Of a stretch of 64,000 bases of DNA, positions 32,551 to 41,449 are shown piece by piece. Source of the stretch: Evansella clarkii. Its GTDB lineage: Bacteria > Bacillota > Bacilli > Bacillales > Salisediminibacteriaceae. Position 1 is the first letter of the stretch. Each line of letters starts with the position of its first letter. The translations under genes were made by a program, and so were the position numbers. Below the pieces are notes generated by a model. The model saw only the letters and a program-made list of their open reading frames with translations. It ran no database searches and was not told the DNA's origin. The stretch lies in NCBI RefSeq assembly GCF_002019695.1, contig NZ_KV917376.1:3128040-3192039 (forward strand), read 5' to 3'.

Positions 32551-34821
32551 ATGTTTGGCAAAAAAAGCTTACAGGAACTAATAGCAGAACTGAAACGGGA
32601 CGAGCATGTTACACACTGGCATCAAATCCCGGAAGAAGAAGCAAAATATGCCCCATTTCCGGAGGCTATGAATGAAAAAATCAAGGCTGCGCTGCGTAAG
32701 CGGGGTATTGACTCTTTATATAAACACCAGGCAAGTGCTTTTGAAGCAGTTGTGAGCGGGAAAAAGAATATTACTGCTGTAACACCAACTGCTTCTGGAA
32801 AAACGTTATGCTATAACCTGCCTGTCATACAGCGCATTCTGGACAAGCCAGATTCAAGAGCACTATATTTATTTCCCACGAAAGCGCTGGCGCAGGACCA
32901 GAAAAGTGAAATAAATGAATTTATCGATGAAATAGATGTTGGCATTAATAGTTATACCTATGACGGGGATACGCCGGCGAATATACGCCAGATTGTACGG
33001 AAGGCAGGGCATATCGTTATTACAAATCCGGATATGCTCCATTCCGCTATACTTCCGCACCATACAAAATGGATATCCCTGTTTGAAAATCTTGAAACAG
33101 TAGTGATTGATGAGCTTCACACGTACCGTGGAGTTTTTGGGTCCCATGTGGCGAATGTGGTGCGCCGGCTGAAACGCATTTGCAAATATTACGGGAGTAA
33201 TCCGACTTTCATCTGCACATCCGCTACGATCGCCAATCCCCGGGAGCTAAGTGAGGAGCTTACGGGGGAAAATGTGCAGTTGATCGATAATAATGGTGCT
33301 CCTAAAGGAAAGAAGCATTTTGTACTGTACAACCCGCCGGTTGTTAATAAACAGTTAAACATTAGAAAGAGTTCTACGAGGGTGGTAAATGAAATCGCTG
33401 CAAACTTTTTAAAGGAAAAAATTCAGACAATCGTTTTTTCCAGGAGCAGAGTCAGCGTGGAAATAATCCTCAGCCATCTTCAGGAACTGGTAAAAAAAGA
33501 ACTGAGCCGGAAATCGATACGCGGATACCGGGGCGGATATCTCCCGAACCAGCGGCGGGAAATCGAACGGAGCTTACGAAGCGGAGAAACGGTAGGAGTA
33601 GTGAGCACGAATGCACTGGAACTTGGTGTTGATATTGGCCAGCTGCAGGTTTGTGTCATGAACGGTTATCCAGGTTCTGTGGCGTCAAGCTGGCAGCAGG
33701 CTGGGCGGGCAGGGAGACGGCAGGATGAATCTGTTGTAATTATGGTCGCCAACTCGAACCCTCTCGACCAGTATATTTTTCAGCATCCGGAGTTTTTCTT
33801 TGGCGGTTCTCCGGAAACCGCGAGAATAAATAAAGACAATCTGATTATCCTTGTAGATCACTTGAAATGCGCTGCCTATGAGCTTCCTTTTGAGCGGGGG
33901 GATTCCTTTGACGGAGTGGAAGTCGAAGAGATCCTTGATTACCTTGCTGAAGAGCGTGTGCTTCATGAAATGAAGAATAAATGGTTCTGGATGAATGATG
34001 CTTTCCCTGCCCATAACATCAGTCTTCGTTCGGCGGCACAGGAAAACGTCGTCATCATCGACCAGACATACGTGGAGAAGCACCGTGTTATTGGGGAAAT
34101 GGATACTTTCAGTGCGTTGACTCTGCTGCATGATGAAGCGATTTACCTTCATGAAGGCGTTCAGCACCAGGTGGAATACCTGGACTGGGATGAAAAAAAA
34201 GCTTACGTAAGGGAAGTGGATGTGGAATATTTCACAGATGCGAACCTTGCAGTGCAGCTCAAGGTGCTTGAAATTGACAAGGAAAAACAGGCAGGTAACA
34301 GCATGCTGGAATACGGCGATATGATGGTTACTGCGATGGCTACTATTTTTAAAAAAATTAAGCTTGAGACCTTTGAGAACATTGGCTCAGGCCCTATCCA
34401 CCTCCCTGAACAGGAGCTGCATACAAACGGAATTGCTCTGTCATTTCCGCCAGAGGAGCTGGAGGATATTGACGAAAAGGTTCTTGAACAAATTTTAATC
34501 GGCATCGCCCATGTACTGCAGCATGTTTCTTGTGTACGGGTAATGTGTGATAAAAACGATCTCCATGCTGTGCCGGAAGTGAAAGCAGTTCATTCCCAGA
34601 AGCCGACTGTGTTTTTATACGACCGCTACCCGGGGGGAATTGGACTTAGTGAAACGATTTTTAAACAAATGGATGCAATCATTGCAGAAGCAGTGGATTA
34701 TTTATACGCCTGTCCATGCGAAGAAGGCTGTCCGTCATGTATCGGTGTTGCAGGGGCAGGAGATAAAGGAAATATGAAAAAGTCGGTCAGGAAACTGCTG
34801 AAGGGATGTATGGAAAATTAA
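32551..34821 (+). CDS. mrfA: DNA repair helicase MrfA (YprA)
   Basis: 756 residues. DExH superfamily-2 helicase of the YprA type, working with MrfB in mitomycin C damage repair in B. subtilis. Motif I TPTASGKT (about 78-85), motif II IDELHTYRG, motif III TSATIANP, and the C-terminal helicase motifs TNALELGVDIG and QQAGRAGRR. The C-terminal MZB/DUF1998 zinc site is CPCEEGCPSCIG. The N-terminus KKSLQELIAELKRDEHVTHW matches YprA. The ATG at 32551 follows GGTGGAGGGG and a promoter just upstream. mrfB follows after 80 bp. Confidence 0.95.
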   Translation: MFGKKSLQELIAELKRDEHVTHWHQIPEEEAKYAPFPEAMNEKIKAALRKRGIDSLYKHQASAFEAVVSGKKNITAVTPTASGKTLCYNLPVIQRILDKPDSRALYLFPTKALAQDQKSEINEFIDEIDVGINSYTYDGDTPANIRQIVRKAGHIVITNPDMLHSAILPHHTKWISLFENLETVVIDELHTYRGVFGSHVANVVRRLKRICKYYGSNPTFICTSATIANPRELSEELTGENVQLIDNNGAPKGKKHFVLYNPPVVNKQLNIRKSSTRVVNEIAANFLKEKIQTIVFSRSRVSVEIILSHLQELVKKELSRKSIRGYRGGYLPNQRREIERSLRSGETVGVVSTNALELGVDIGQLQVCVMNGYPGSVASSWQQAGRAGRRQDESVVIMVANSNPLDQYIFQHPEFFFGGSPETARINKDNLIILVDHLKCAAYELPFERGDSFDGVEVEEILDYLAEERVLHEMKNKWFWMNDAFPAHNISLRSAAQENVVIIDQTYVEKHRVIGEMDTFSALTLLHDEAIYLHEGVQHQVEYLDWDEKKAYVREVDVEYFTDANLAVQLKVLEIDKEKQAGNSMLEYGDMMVTAMATIFKKIKLETFENIGSGPIHLPEQELHTNGIALSFPPEELEDIDEKVLEQILIGIAHVLQHVSCVRVMCDKNDLHAVPEVKAVHSQKPTVFLYDRYPGGIGLSETIFKQMDAIIAEAVDYLYACPCEEGCPSCIGVAGAGDKGNMKKSVRKLLKGCMEN

Positions 34822-34901
34822 GTTAAATGAGTATGTCATTAGCTCTGAATGATTATAAAATTCATTTATAACAGACAAAGCTGGAACGAGGAGGTGTTTG
34901 T

Positions 34902-36206
34902 GTGAGCATTAAATCTAAGCTGCAGAGAATGAAGGGCCATCTTAAGACGGAAAAACAGGCTGATAATCAGGATGCTGCACATGAAATTAAGAATCAGATA
35001 AATAACGCAGAGACAAATAATAAACAAGACAACGCCAAAAAAGGGAGCGACCTGCCTGAGAAATGGGAAAAACTTGATTTCCAGCCCTTTGATTTCGAGG
35101 GAGAAACCTCCTTTCAGCGGAAAGTGTACTATCCTTTTGCAGGGGAGAACAAAACCCTTAAATCAGACATGGAGTCTGTTCATACGTGGTGGAATAACAT
35201 AGAGATGGATCACCCTCTTTCTTCACGAGATGTTCCTTTGGAGCGGATGATGTTTTTTGACACGGAAACGACTGGTCTGTCTACAGGAGCAGGCAATTCC
35301 ATCTTTCTCATTGGCTATGCCAGGCTGCTGGAGGAAGGAATTGAAGTGACACAGCATATCCTTGGAGACCCGGCCTCTGAGGCAGCATTCATGTATGGAT
35401 TTCTCCAGGAATTCAGCAAGGATGACTATTTAGTAAGCTATAATGGTAAATCATTTGACTGGCCTCAGGTAAAATCACGCCATGCTTTTGTAAGAGAAAG
35501 AGTACCTAAACTTCCTGCGTTTGGTCATATCGACCTTCTTCATGCGGCCAGGAGACTGTGGAAACATGAGCTTCCTTCCTGCCGCCTTTCCATTGTGGAA
35601 CAGGAAAAGCTGTCTGTTCGAAGAGAGAATGACACCCCTGGAAGCATGGCTCCTCTCTTATACTTTGACTATCTGAATGAAAAGGATCCGGAAATTCTTT
35701 CAGGTATTATTGAGCATAATGATCAGGATGTCCGGTCTCTCATAAAGTTGTACGCGGAAATCAGTAAGCGGCTTAATCTGACGTATCAAGAGGGAATGAC
35801 AGCGATGGAACACCTTCAGATCGGCCACTGGTTTGAGCAGACAGGTTCTCCGTCCAGAGCTCTTGTCCATTATGAAAAGGCATCAGGGCTTTCAGGTTCA
35901 GGAAGAGAAAAAGCTTATCACAGGATCGGCCTCCTGCTGAAAAAAGAAGGAGATATAAACAGCGCGAAGGAAAACTTTCTCCGGGCGCTTGCCGTAAGCA
36001 GTACACCATTTCCTGACAGCTGGACAGAACTGGCGAAAATTGCAGAGCATCAGGAGAAAAATTTTTCTGACGCTTATAAATATTCCCGCCAGGCACTGGA
36101 GCAGCTTAAGAGTTCCACCCGGCTTACAGGGGGCGTGAAAAAACAGATTGAAGCTGCTGAAAAGCGTGTCTCCAGGCTTTCAGGAAAACTAGACGGGAAA
36201 AGATAA
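34902..36206 (+). CDS. mrfB: DEDD exonuclease MrfB (YprB)
   Basis: 434 residues. The partner of MrfA in mitomycin repair. Lys/Gln-rich N-terminus (1-55), then an RNase H-like exonuclease domain: motif I FFDTETTGLS (Asp120, Glu122), motif II YNGKSFDWP and motif III HNDQDV. The C-terminal third is TPR-like (ALVHYEKASGLSG, SAKENFLRALAVS). GTG start with GAGGAGGTG. The 80-bp gap after mrfA contains a half copy of the 25841 repeat (34831-34852). The next gene begins 15 bp after its stop. Confidence 0.93.
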   Translation: MSIKSKLQRMKGHLKTEKQADNQDAAHEIKNQINNAETNNKQDNAKKGSDLPEKWEKLDFQPFDFEGETSFQRKVYYPFAGENKTLKSDMESVHTWWNNIEMDHPLSSRDVPLERMMFFDTETTGLSTGAGNSIFLIGYARLLEEGIEVTQHILGDPASEAAFMYGFLQEFSKDDYLVSYNGKSFDWPQVKSRHAFVRERVPKLPAFGHIDLLHAARRLWKHELPSCRLSIVEQEKLSVRRENDTPGSMAPLLYFDYLNEKDPEILSGIIEHNDQDVRSLIKLYAEISKRLNLTYQEGMTAMEHLQIGHWFEQTGSPSRALVHYEKASGLSGSGREKAYHRIGLLLKKEGDINSAKENFLRALAVSSTPFPDSWTELAKIAEHQEKNFSDAYKYSRQALEQLKSSTRLTGGVKKQIEAAEKRVSRLSGKLDGKR

Positions 36207-36221
36207 GGGGGGAAGAAACAC

Positions 36222-38132
36222 ATGCCTGAAACGCTAAGAGACAAAAAAGTGATCAAAGCAACTTTTCCTTTTGAGCTGCTCACAGATAAACAATTTGAAG
36301 AAATTACGAAGGATTCAAGACGCCTGACATTCAGAGAAAATGAATTTCTCTTCCATGAAGAAGATGATGAAGTGGAGGTTTTCTTTTTACTGTCAGGCCT
36401 GGCGAAAAATGTTCTTCACACAAAAGACGGAAAGCAATTTTCTGTACGTTTTTACTATCCTGGTGACTTGATTGGAATGCTGATCCTTCTTGCCGGCGGA
36501 CAGATGAATTTTTCCGTGCAGGCTATGGAGAACTGCGAGGCGGTTCTTTTCAGGAAACAGGCTTTCTTAAAAGTGATGAAAGAAAATCAGGAGTTTTCAA
36601 ACATTCTTCTGACGGAAATCGGGGAGAGGATGAAGTCTCTCTATGATGAGATAAAAAGAGAGCGTACTGTTCCTGAAACAGAAAATCTCGTGCTGTTCCG
36701 GACGAGAGTCCACACGATTATGGAGAAAGCACGCTTTATATCGCCGGACCGGTCCCTGAGAGAAGCGGCAAAAACTCTTTCCGAGTGGAAAACGAGAGGC
36801 CTTGTGGCTGTATTCAGGGATAGTAAAATAGCTGGTGTGCTCACTGAATCACAAGTAATCCGGGGACTGATTAAAGAAGGACCGGATGCTAAGGTAGACA
36901 GCTGGATGGACAAAGAGGCAAGAACCGTTCAGGAAGATGCATTCAGTTATGAAGTGCTCCCTCTGTTTAAGGATGAGCAGACGGATCTCGTACCTGTGCT
37001 TAACGGAACGAGAGTAGTAGGGACTTTAACCTCGGAATCTTTTCTTCAGCTGCAAAACTCCGGATACCTATCCATGGCCCATTCCTTACAGAATGCCTCT
37101 GCTGTCGAGGAAGTACTTAAGCTGTCCCCGAAAAACAACAAACAGTTTCAAACCTTTACGGAAGAGCTCCTGAATGAAAGGACTCATCCGTCAGAGGTGA
37201 CTGAGTTTATTTCTAATTACAATGATCTGATACACCGACAGATTATTAAACTGGCTTTGCAGGAGATGAAAAAGGAAGGGCATGGACAGCCGCCGGTAAA
37301 CTTCTGTTTTATCGTTATGGGAAGCCAGGGGAGAAAAGAACAGGCATTCAGTACTGACCAGGATAATGGGTTTATCCTTGATAATTATGAGCATCTCCCC
37401 CATCACGAGCAAATAGCAGATTATTTTCAGCGGTTTGCCAGGAAAATTAACAGCGGACTCATGCGTTCTGGCTTTCCGGAATGTACCGGAGGTGTGATGG
37501 CTAAAGAGAAGAAGTGGTCCAGAAGCATTAATGAATGGGAGAAAGAAGTAAAGCGCTGGGTAAAAGACACAGATGCAGAAGAAGTCAGGGATTTTACTAT
37601 CTTTATCGACTACAGGCCGGTATACGGGGATTTTGGCCTGGCTGAGCAGCTGAGAGACGGGATTACCGATAAAGTTCAGCAGGGCAGAATTCTTCATGCC
37701 ATGCTTATGAAAGATACGATTCGTTTCCGCGTTCCTGTAAATCCATTTGGACGCATCCATTATAAAGGACGGCAAAAGAGCCTGGATATAAAAAAATCAG
37801 CTTTAATGCAAATTGTAAACGGAGTTCGTATATTTGCTATCAGGTATGGAGTTAAAGAAACAGGTACATTAAAACGGCTTGCTGAACTGCAGCGGCTGGA
37901 AGTTTTCCACCCGAGGGATGTAAAGAATGCGAAGCTTGCAATGGACTTCCTTCACTTTTTTAGAATCAGAGAAAACTTAAGGCAGCTATCTGCCAGGGAA
38001 ACGCTGTCCAACCAGCTGTCTGCACAATCGCTGACAAAGGAAGAGAAAAAACAACTCAGGGAAGCGCTGATTGTTGCAAAGCGTCTGCAGCAGATGAGCG
38101 AACTTAGTTTTGCCAGGAATCGAGGGATATAA
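36222..38132 (+). CDS. cNMP-binding/CBS/DUF294 putative nucleotidyltransferase
   Basis: 636 residues, four parts. A CRP-like cyclic-nucleotide-binding fold (about 15-135; YYPGDLIGMLILLAGG). A CBS pair (about 165-290; REAAKTLSEWKTRGLVAVF). A DUF294 nucleotidyltransferase-like domain with GSQGRKEQAFSTDQDNG (about 365-381, the GS and DxD-type signature). A DUF294 C-terminal helical domain to the end. In other bacteria such proteins sit beside DnaQ-like exonucleases, as here. Presumed ligand-responsive regulator or nucleotidyl transferase. AAGGGGGGA precedes the ATG; 15 bp from mrfB, and TAATG overlap with the next gene. Confidence 0.85.
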   Translation: MPETLRDKKVIKATFPFELLTDKQFEEITKDSRRLTFRENEFLFHEEDDEVEVFFLLSGLAKNVLHTKDGKQFSVRFYYPGDLIGMLILLAGGQMNFSVQAMENCEAVLFRKQAFLKVMKENQEFSNILLTEIGERMKSLYDEIKRERTVPETENLVLFRTRVHTIMEKARFISPDRSLREAAKTLSEWKTRGLVAVFRDSKIAGVLTESQVIRGLIKEGPDAKVDSWMDKEARTVQEDAFSYEVLPLFKDEQTDLVPVLNGTRVVGTLTSESFLQLQNSGYLSMAHSLQNASAVEEVLKLSPKNNKQFQTFTEELLNERTHPSEVTEFISNYNDLIHRQIIKLALQEMKKEGHGQPPVNFCFIVMGSQGRKEQAFSTDQDNGFILDNYEHLPHHEQIADYFQRFARKINSGLMRSGFPECTGGVMAKEKKWSRSINEWEKEVKRWVKDTDAEEVRDFTIFIDYRPVYGDFGLAEQLRDGITDKVQQGRILHAMLMKDTIRFRVPVNPFGRIHYKGRQKSLDIKKSALMQIVNGVRIFAIRYGVKETGTLKRLAELQRLEVFHPRDVKNAKLAMDFLHFFRIRENLRQLSARETLSNQLSAQSLTKEEKKQLREALIVAKRLQQMSELSFARNRGI

Positions 38133-38866
38133 TGGATGTATCCGTCACTCAGATAATTAAATACATGGTGTATGACTGGCACCGGTTTCAGTATAATAAA
38201 AAAAGCTGGCTTAAAAACAACATGGAGCAGCTGGAAAAAACAGCACTATCCTTGAAAAAGACTAAAAACAAGATAGACCCGGATATACCTCTGAAAGAAA
38301 TAGATTTTACGGTTTTTGATCTTGAAACAACCGGTTTTTTTCCCCGAATTGGCGATGAGGTTGTTTCTATCGGCGCTCTGAAAATGAATATAGAAAAAAT
38401 GCAGTTCGCAGAGCACTTTTATGAAGTAGTCCGTCCGGCAAAAAAGATACCTCGTGAAATTTTTGAATTAACAGGCCTGACTAGTAAAGATATCGACGGT
38501 GGGATTGAGTTTCCTCTGGCATTTAAACATTTTCTGGAGTTTTCAGAAGATACATTGCTTGTTGCCCATCCCGCTTCTTTCGATGTTCCTTTTCTTCAGG
38601 AAATGGTGCAGAGATGGGGTCTGCCTGATTACCAGCCTCCTTTTATAGATTCATACGAGGTTGCCAGATGGCTTTATCCACAAGAAAAAAATGGACTCGA
38701 CCAGCTGATCCAAAAGTTTGCTGTCGACAAGGAAGCGAGACACCATGCCCTTAACGATGCTAATATGACTGCGAAACTATTTGAGCGGCTTTTACATGAG
38801 CTTATGAAAGAAGGAATAGAGACTTATAAGGACTGGGAACTGGCAAAAAAACACCGCAGGAAATAA
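38132..38866 (+). CDS. DnaQ-like 3'-5' exonuclease (PolIII epsilon type)
   Basis: 244 residues. About 60 N-terminal residues (YDWHRFQYNKKSWLKNN) precede a DEDDh exonuclease: motif I FDLETTGFFP, motif II VAHPASFDVPFL, and motif III HHALNDANMT with the catalytic His and Asp. Start ATG overlaps the preceding stop (TAATG), so translation is coupled to the DUF294 protein. Its position, third after mrfB, puts two DEDD exonucleases in one apparent operon. The 3' end contains the terminator of the convergent ferredoxin gene. Confidence 0.88.
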   Translation: MDVSVTQIIKYMVYDWHRFQYNKKSWLKNNMEQLEKTALSLKKTKNKIDPDIPLKEIDFTVFDLETTGFFPRIGDEVVSIGALKMNIEKMQFAEHFYEVVRPAKKIPREIFELTGLTSKDIDGGIEFPLAFKHFLEFSEDTLLVAHPASFDVPFLQEMVQRWGLPDYQPPFIDSYEVARWLYPQEKNGLDQLIQKFAVDKEARHHALNDANMTAKLFERLLHELMKEGIETYKDWELAKKHRRK

Positions 38867-38877
38867 TTCTCCTGCGG
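38842..38877 (-). terminator. Terminator of the ferredoxin gene, inside the exonuclease gene
   Basis: CCGCAGGA / TCCTGCGG stem (38854-38877); on the minus strand it is followed by TGTTTTTTT (38853-38845). It lies over the stop of the plus-strand exonuclease gene and may also act as a weak terminator for it. Confidence 0.8.
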
Positions 38878-38881
38878 CACC

Positions 38882-39205
38882 TTAATTCTCCGGTCGGGGT
38901 CCAGGGTCCAGGCCGGATACAGCAGCGGTCATTTCAGGTTCAACTTTCACATCTTCGTCGGTGAGTCTAACCTGGCAGGAAAGCCGAAGTGAGTCATCCA
39001 TCCCTTTTCTTTTGAAAGCTTCTTTTTCGATGTCTGTCAGGGGTCCGAAATCGCCTTTGTGCACTTTCACTCTGCAGGTTGTACATTTAGCTTTCCCGCC
39101 GCAACGGTGAAGAATGTCAATTCCGTTATCTTCAAGGGCAAGGACAAGCTTTTTTCCTTTTTCTGCTTCAAAAGATTCAAAGCCAGGTACAGTAACTTTT
39201 GGCAT
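38882..39205 (-). CDS. 2Fe-2S ferredoxin
   Basis: 107 residues. Cluster ligands are Cys35, Cys41, Cys44 (C-x5-C-x2-C, adrenodoxin-like spacing) and Cys77 (RLSCQV). The acidic tail (DEDVKVEPEMTAAVSG...) is family-typical. An electron carrier; its partner reductase is not in the window. GAGTG lies 7 bp before the ATG. It sits between the mrf operon and cotD, which are adjacent in B. subtilis, so this block is an insertion relative to that order. Confidence 0.93.
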   Translation of the reverse strand: MPKVTVPGFESFEAEKGKKLVLALEDNGIDILHRCGGKAKCTTCRVKVHKGDFGPLTDIEKEAFKRKGMDDSLRLSCQVRLTDEDVKVEPEMTAAVSGLDPGPRPEN

Positions 39206-39397
39206 CTTTTATCACTCCTCTCTCATTACAGTATAAATATTTCCCGGCCTTTTTTTCAACAATATGAATATTTCCCAGGCAAGCGCAAAATGCAAGCACA
39301 TTCGAGGTTTTTTAAGGATTTATCGACAGAAAAAGCCGGGACTTTTTTATAACTTGGCGAAAAATGAAGAAATTTTGTACAGGAAATAAAAAACCTA

Positions 39398-39426
39398 TTG
39401 ATTTTCTGTAATTTTCTTCTTATAGT
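39398..39426 (+). promoter_or_regulatory. SigA-type promoter before a 21-residue peptide gene
   Basis: -35 TTGATT (39398-39403), 17-bp spacer, -10 TATAGT (39421-39426), giving a leader of about 55 nt to the ATG at 39489. Confidence 0.55.
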
Positions 39427-39488
39427 AGCGATAGAATGACAAAAATTTTAACGAATAATTAATTAAAGAAAGTCAGGGGTTAGAAAAA

Positions 39489-39554
39489 ATGGCGAGATTA
39501 TTTGTAATGTTATTTTTTGTAGTTATCGGCACCACCGTCTGGATGTTTCAATAG
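39489..39554 (+). CDS. Putative 21-residue membrane peptide
   Basis: A 21-residue frame beginning MARLFVMLFFVVIGTTVWM and ending FQ, essentially one membrane helix with a basic start. A CAGGGG ribosome site lies about 11 bp upstream, and a promoter-like sequence is 62 bp upstream. It is too short for statistical support and not recognised; proposed from context in a 479-bp gap (39206-39684) otherwise without genes. Confidence 0.4.
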   Translation: MARLFVMLFFVVIGTTVWMFQ

Positions 39555-39684
39555 TACAGTTATAAAGGAAAAGTAAATTGCATATACGCGGCGGATGGCA
39601 AAAATAGGTTTATATACTAGTACACCTTCGCCCCGGCTGACATAGTTTGTTATTGAATCAAAAAATAAAGGAGGAAATACAAAC

Positions 39685-39942
39685 ATGTTCAGCCCACGAC
39701 CAGTTGGACCAGGTAGACCGGCAGCAGGCCCTGCAGTAAACCTGCCGCCAAGATATACGCCTACACGCCACAATGTGAGACAATTTGCTCAGAACTATAA
39801 CGTACCTGTAGTACACCCTAGCCATACAACAAATGTTGTAACTCATAACTGGAGATATTTCCACAGCTATCCGCACACAGAGTCTACTGTGCACTGCACT
39901 ACTTGCCAGGATATCCACTGCGGACCAGGGAGAAGATTCTAA
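39685..39942 (+). CDS. cotD: CotD-family inner spore coat protein
   Basis: 85 residues, rich in His, Pro and Tyr. HPSHTTNVVTHNWRYFHSYP and the Cys-containing tail HCTTCQDIHCGPG match the CotD family, which is deposited in the inner spore coat. AAAGGAGG lies 8 bp before the ATG. Upstream, ACACC about 17 bp before CATAGTTTG (near 39639) could be a SigK promoter, fitting mother-cell expression; the match is imperfect. Position between the mrf genes and ypsA is the same as in B. subtilis. Confidence 0.88.
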   Translation: MFSPRPVGPGRPAAGPAVNLPPRYTPTRHNVRQFAQNYNVPVVHPSHTTNVVTHNWRYFHSYPHTESTVHCTTCQDIHCGPGRRF

Positions 39943-39950
39943 AAATGTAT

Positions 39951-39979
39951 GCGAACCGGCATCTGGCTGGTTCGCTTTC
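39951..39979 (+). terminator. Terminator of cotD
   Basis: GCGAACC / GGTTCGC stem with G/C inner pairs, then TTTC. Confidence 0.7.
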
Positions 39980-40035
39980 ATTACATATTGAAAGCAAGCT
40001 GCCATGGAACAACAATGATGGGAAAGGGGGATGAC

Positions 40036-40596
40036 ATGTACAAAGTTTTAGCAGTATCCGGTTATAAACCCCATGAATTAGGAATATTCAACGAAAAACA
40101 TGAATATCTTGATTATCTGAAAACAGCAATCAGGAAAAAGCTCCGTCAGCTAATTGAGGAGTATGAGATCGAATGGATCATAACCAGCGGCCAGCCTGGA
40201 GTAGAATTATGGGCGGCGGAAGCAGTTATTTCCATGAAACAAGAGTACCCTGTGAAGCTTGCCACATTGGCGCCATTTTTTGAACAGGAAGAAAGGTGGG
40301 GGGAACAGACAAAAATTCTGTATGAAAAAGTCTGGTCGGAAAGTGACTATACGGACTTTATTTCCAAACGAAAATATGAGCATTCATCCCAGCTCCGCAT
40401 GAAAAATCAGTTTATTATTGATAAAAGTGATGCTTTTCTTGTATTGTATGATGAGTTGACAGAAGGGTCTCCACAGTACTACATAAGCTGTGCTAAGAAG
40501 AAACAGGAGGCAGCGGGCTATCCGGTAATTTATCTTACACCGGATGAAATTGATGAAGTAATACGTGAAGAGCAGGAAAACAGCGGTTGGAATTGA
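40036..40596 (+). CDS. ypsA: YpsA, SLOG-domain protein
   Basis: 186 residues. Rossmann-like SLOG/DUF1273 fold: VLAVSGYKPHELGIF at the N-terminus, the Gly-rich ITSGQPGVELWAAEAVI loop, and SDAFLVLYDELTEGSPQYY near the end. YpsA influences cell division in B. subtilis and S. aureus; SLOG folds are thought to bind nucleotide-type ligands. The ATG at 40036 follows AGGGGG; the longer frame to 39949 lies in the cotD terminator. gpsB follows after 63 bp, as in B. subtilis. Confidence 0.93.
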   Translation: MYKVLAVSGYKPHELGIFNEKHEYLDYLKTAIRKKLRQLIEEYEIEWIITSGQPGVELWAAEAVISMKQEYPVKLATLAPFFEQEERWGEQTKILYEKVWSESDYTDFISKRKYEHSSQLRMKNQFIIDKSDAFLVLYDELTEGSPQYYISCAKKKQEAAGYPVIYLTPDEIDEVIREEQENSGWN

Positions 40597-40659
40597 CATT
40601 TCCCGGTCTTTTTGAAAAAATATAAATTAATATACGTTCTACTAATAGAGGTGAAATAA

Positions 40660-40974
40660 TTGGGGACAAAAAGAATTTCACGTTTAACGCAAAAGGATAT
40701 ACTGGAGAAAGATTTTAAAACTGGACTCAGAGGATACAGCCAGGAAGAGGTTGATCAGTTTCTCGACCAGATTATTAAAGATTACGATGCTTTTGAAAAC
40801 AGGATTGACTGGCTCGAAAAAGAGGTGGAGCGCCTTAAGAAAGAAGCTGCCGCTCTTAGTGAGCATACGAAAAGGCCTCAGCCTCAGCCTCAGGCCGGGA
40901 ATACAAATTATGATATCCTGAGAAGGCTTTCCAACCTGGAAAAGCACGTGTTTGGAAGCAAACTGTATGAGTGA
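40660..40974 (+). CDS. gpsB: Cell division regulator GpsB
   Basis: 104 residues. DivIVA-like N-terminal domain with the membrane- and PBP-binding segment [20 protein letters not shown] followed by [18 protein letters not shown], a coiled coil (about 45-65), a Pro/Gln linker (RPQPQPQAG) and the C-terminal trimerisation block [15 protein letters not shown]. It coordinates PBP shuttling between septum and side wall. TTG start with AGAGGTG; no ATG or GTG is available in frame nearby. Downstream, an RNase H-like gene separates it from rnpB. Confidence 0.95.
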   Translation: MGTKRISRLTQKDILEKDFKTGLRGYSQEEVDQFLDQIIKDYDAFENRIDWLEKEVERLKKEAAALSEHTKRPQPQPQAGNTNYDILRRLSNLEKHVFGSKLYE

Positions 40975-41008
40975 CCCTTCTCAGTTACTTTAAAGGAGAA
41001 GACTTATT

Positions 41009-41410
41009 TTGATCGAAGTGTATATTGATGGAGGGAGTGCCGGGGACCCAGGTCCTTCCGGAGCAGGAATATTCATCAACGATAACGGAAGGCTAATCAG
41101 AAAATGTATTCCTCTGCCTTCTATGTCTAACCACGAAGCTGAATTCCATGCTCTTTTAGAAGCTCTTAAAATCTGTAAAGAAGAAGGGTTCCGCACACTA
41201 TCGTTAAGAACTGATTCCCAGGTGCTCGCTGATGCAGTTGAAAAGGAATACGTGAAAAAACAAGAGTATAATCTACTCCTGGAAGAAGCTATGCGTATGA
41301 TCGCAAATGATTTTGACTATGTTTTTGTTAAATGGATTCCAGGCAAGCAGAATAAAGAAGCTGACCAGCTTGCAAAAAGAGCTGTAAGAAAATCGTCTGG
41401 AATTAAATAA
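41009..41410 (+). CDS. RNase HI-like protein (YpdQ/RVT-3 family)
   Basis: 133 residues. RNase H fold with all acidic active-site positions: Asp7 in YIDGGSAGDPGPSG, Glu45 in NHEAEFHAL, the Asp of RTDSQVL and the Asp of EADQLAKRA. Family members degrade RNA in RNA:DNA hybrids, though the YpdQ subgroup is poorly characterised. TTG start, 10 bp after AAAGGAG. It lies between gpsB and rnpB, where B. subtilis has no such gene as far as I recall. The rnpB promoter begins 4 bp after its stop. Confidence 0.88.
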   Translation: MIEVYIDGGSAGDPGPSGAGIFINDNGRLIRKCIPLPSMSNHEAEFHALLEALKICKEEGFRTLSLRTDSQVLADAVEKEYVKKQEYNLLLEEAMRMIANDFDYVFVKWIPGKQNKEADQLAKRAVRKSSGIK

Positions 41411-41413
41411 CAG

Positions 41414-41443
41414 TTGATTAAGCGGCGGAATATGTGTTATTAT
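41414..41443 (+). promoter_or_regulatory. Promoter of rnpB
   Basis: -35 TTGATT (41414-41419), 18-bp spacer, -10 TATTAT (41438-41443); predicted start about 41450, fitting the RNA 5' end. Confidence 0.65.
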
Positions 41444-41449
41444 TTGTAT

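Noticed and set aside
39658-40005. Minus-strand frame over cotD
   Set aside because: Shadow of cotD; no ribosome site, and CotD composition and synteny support the plus strand.
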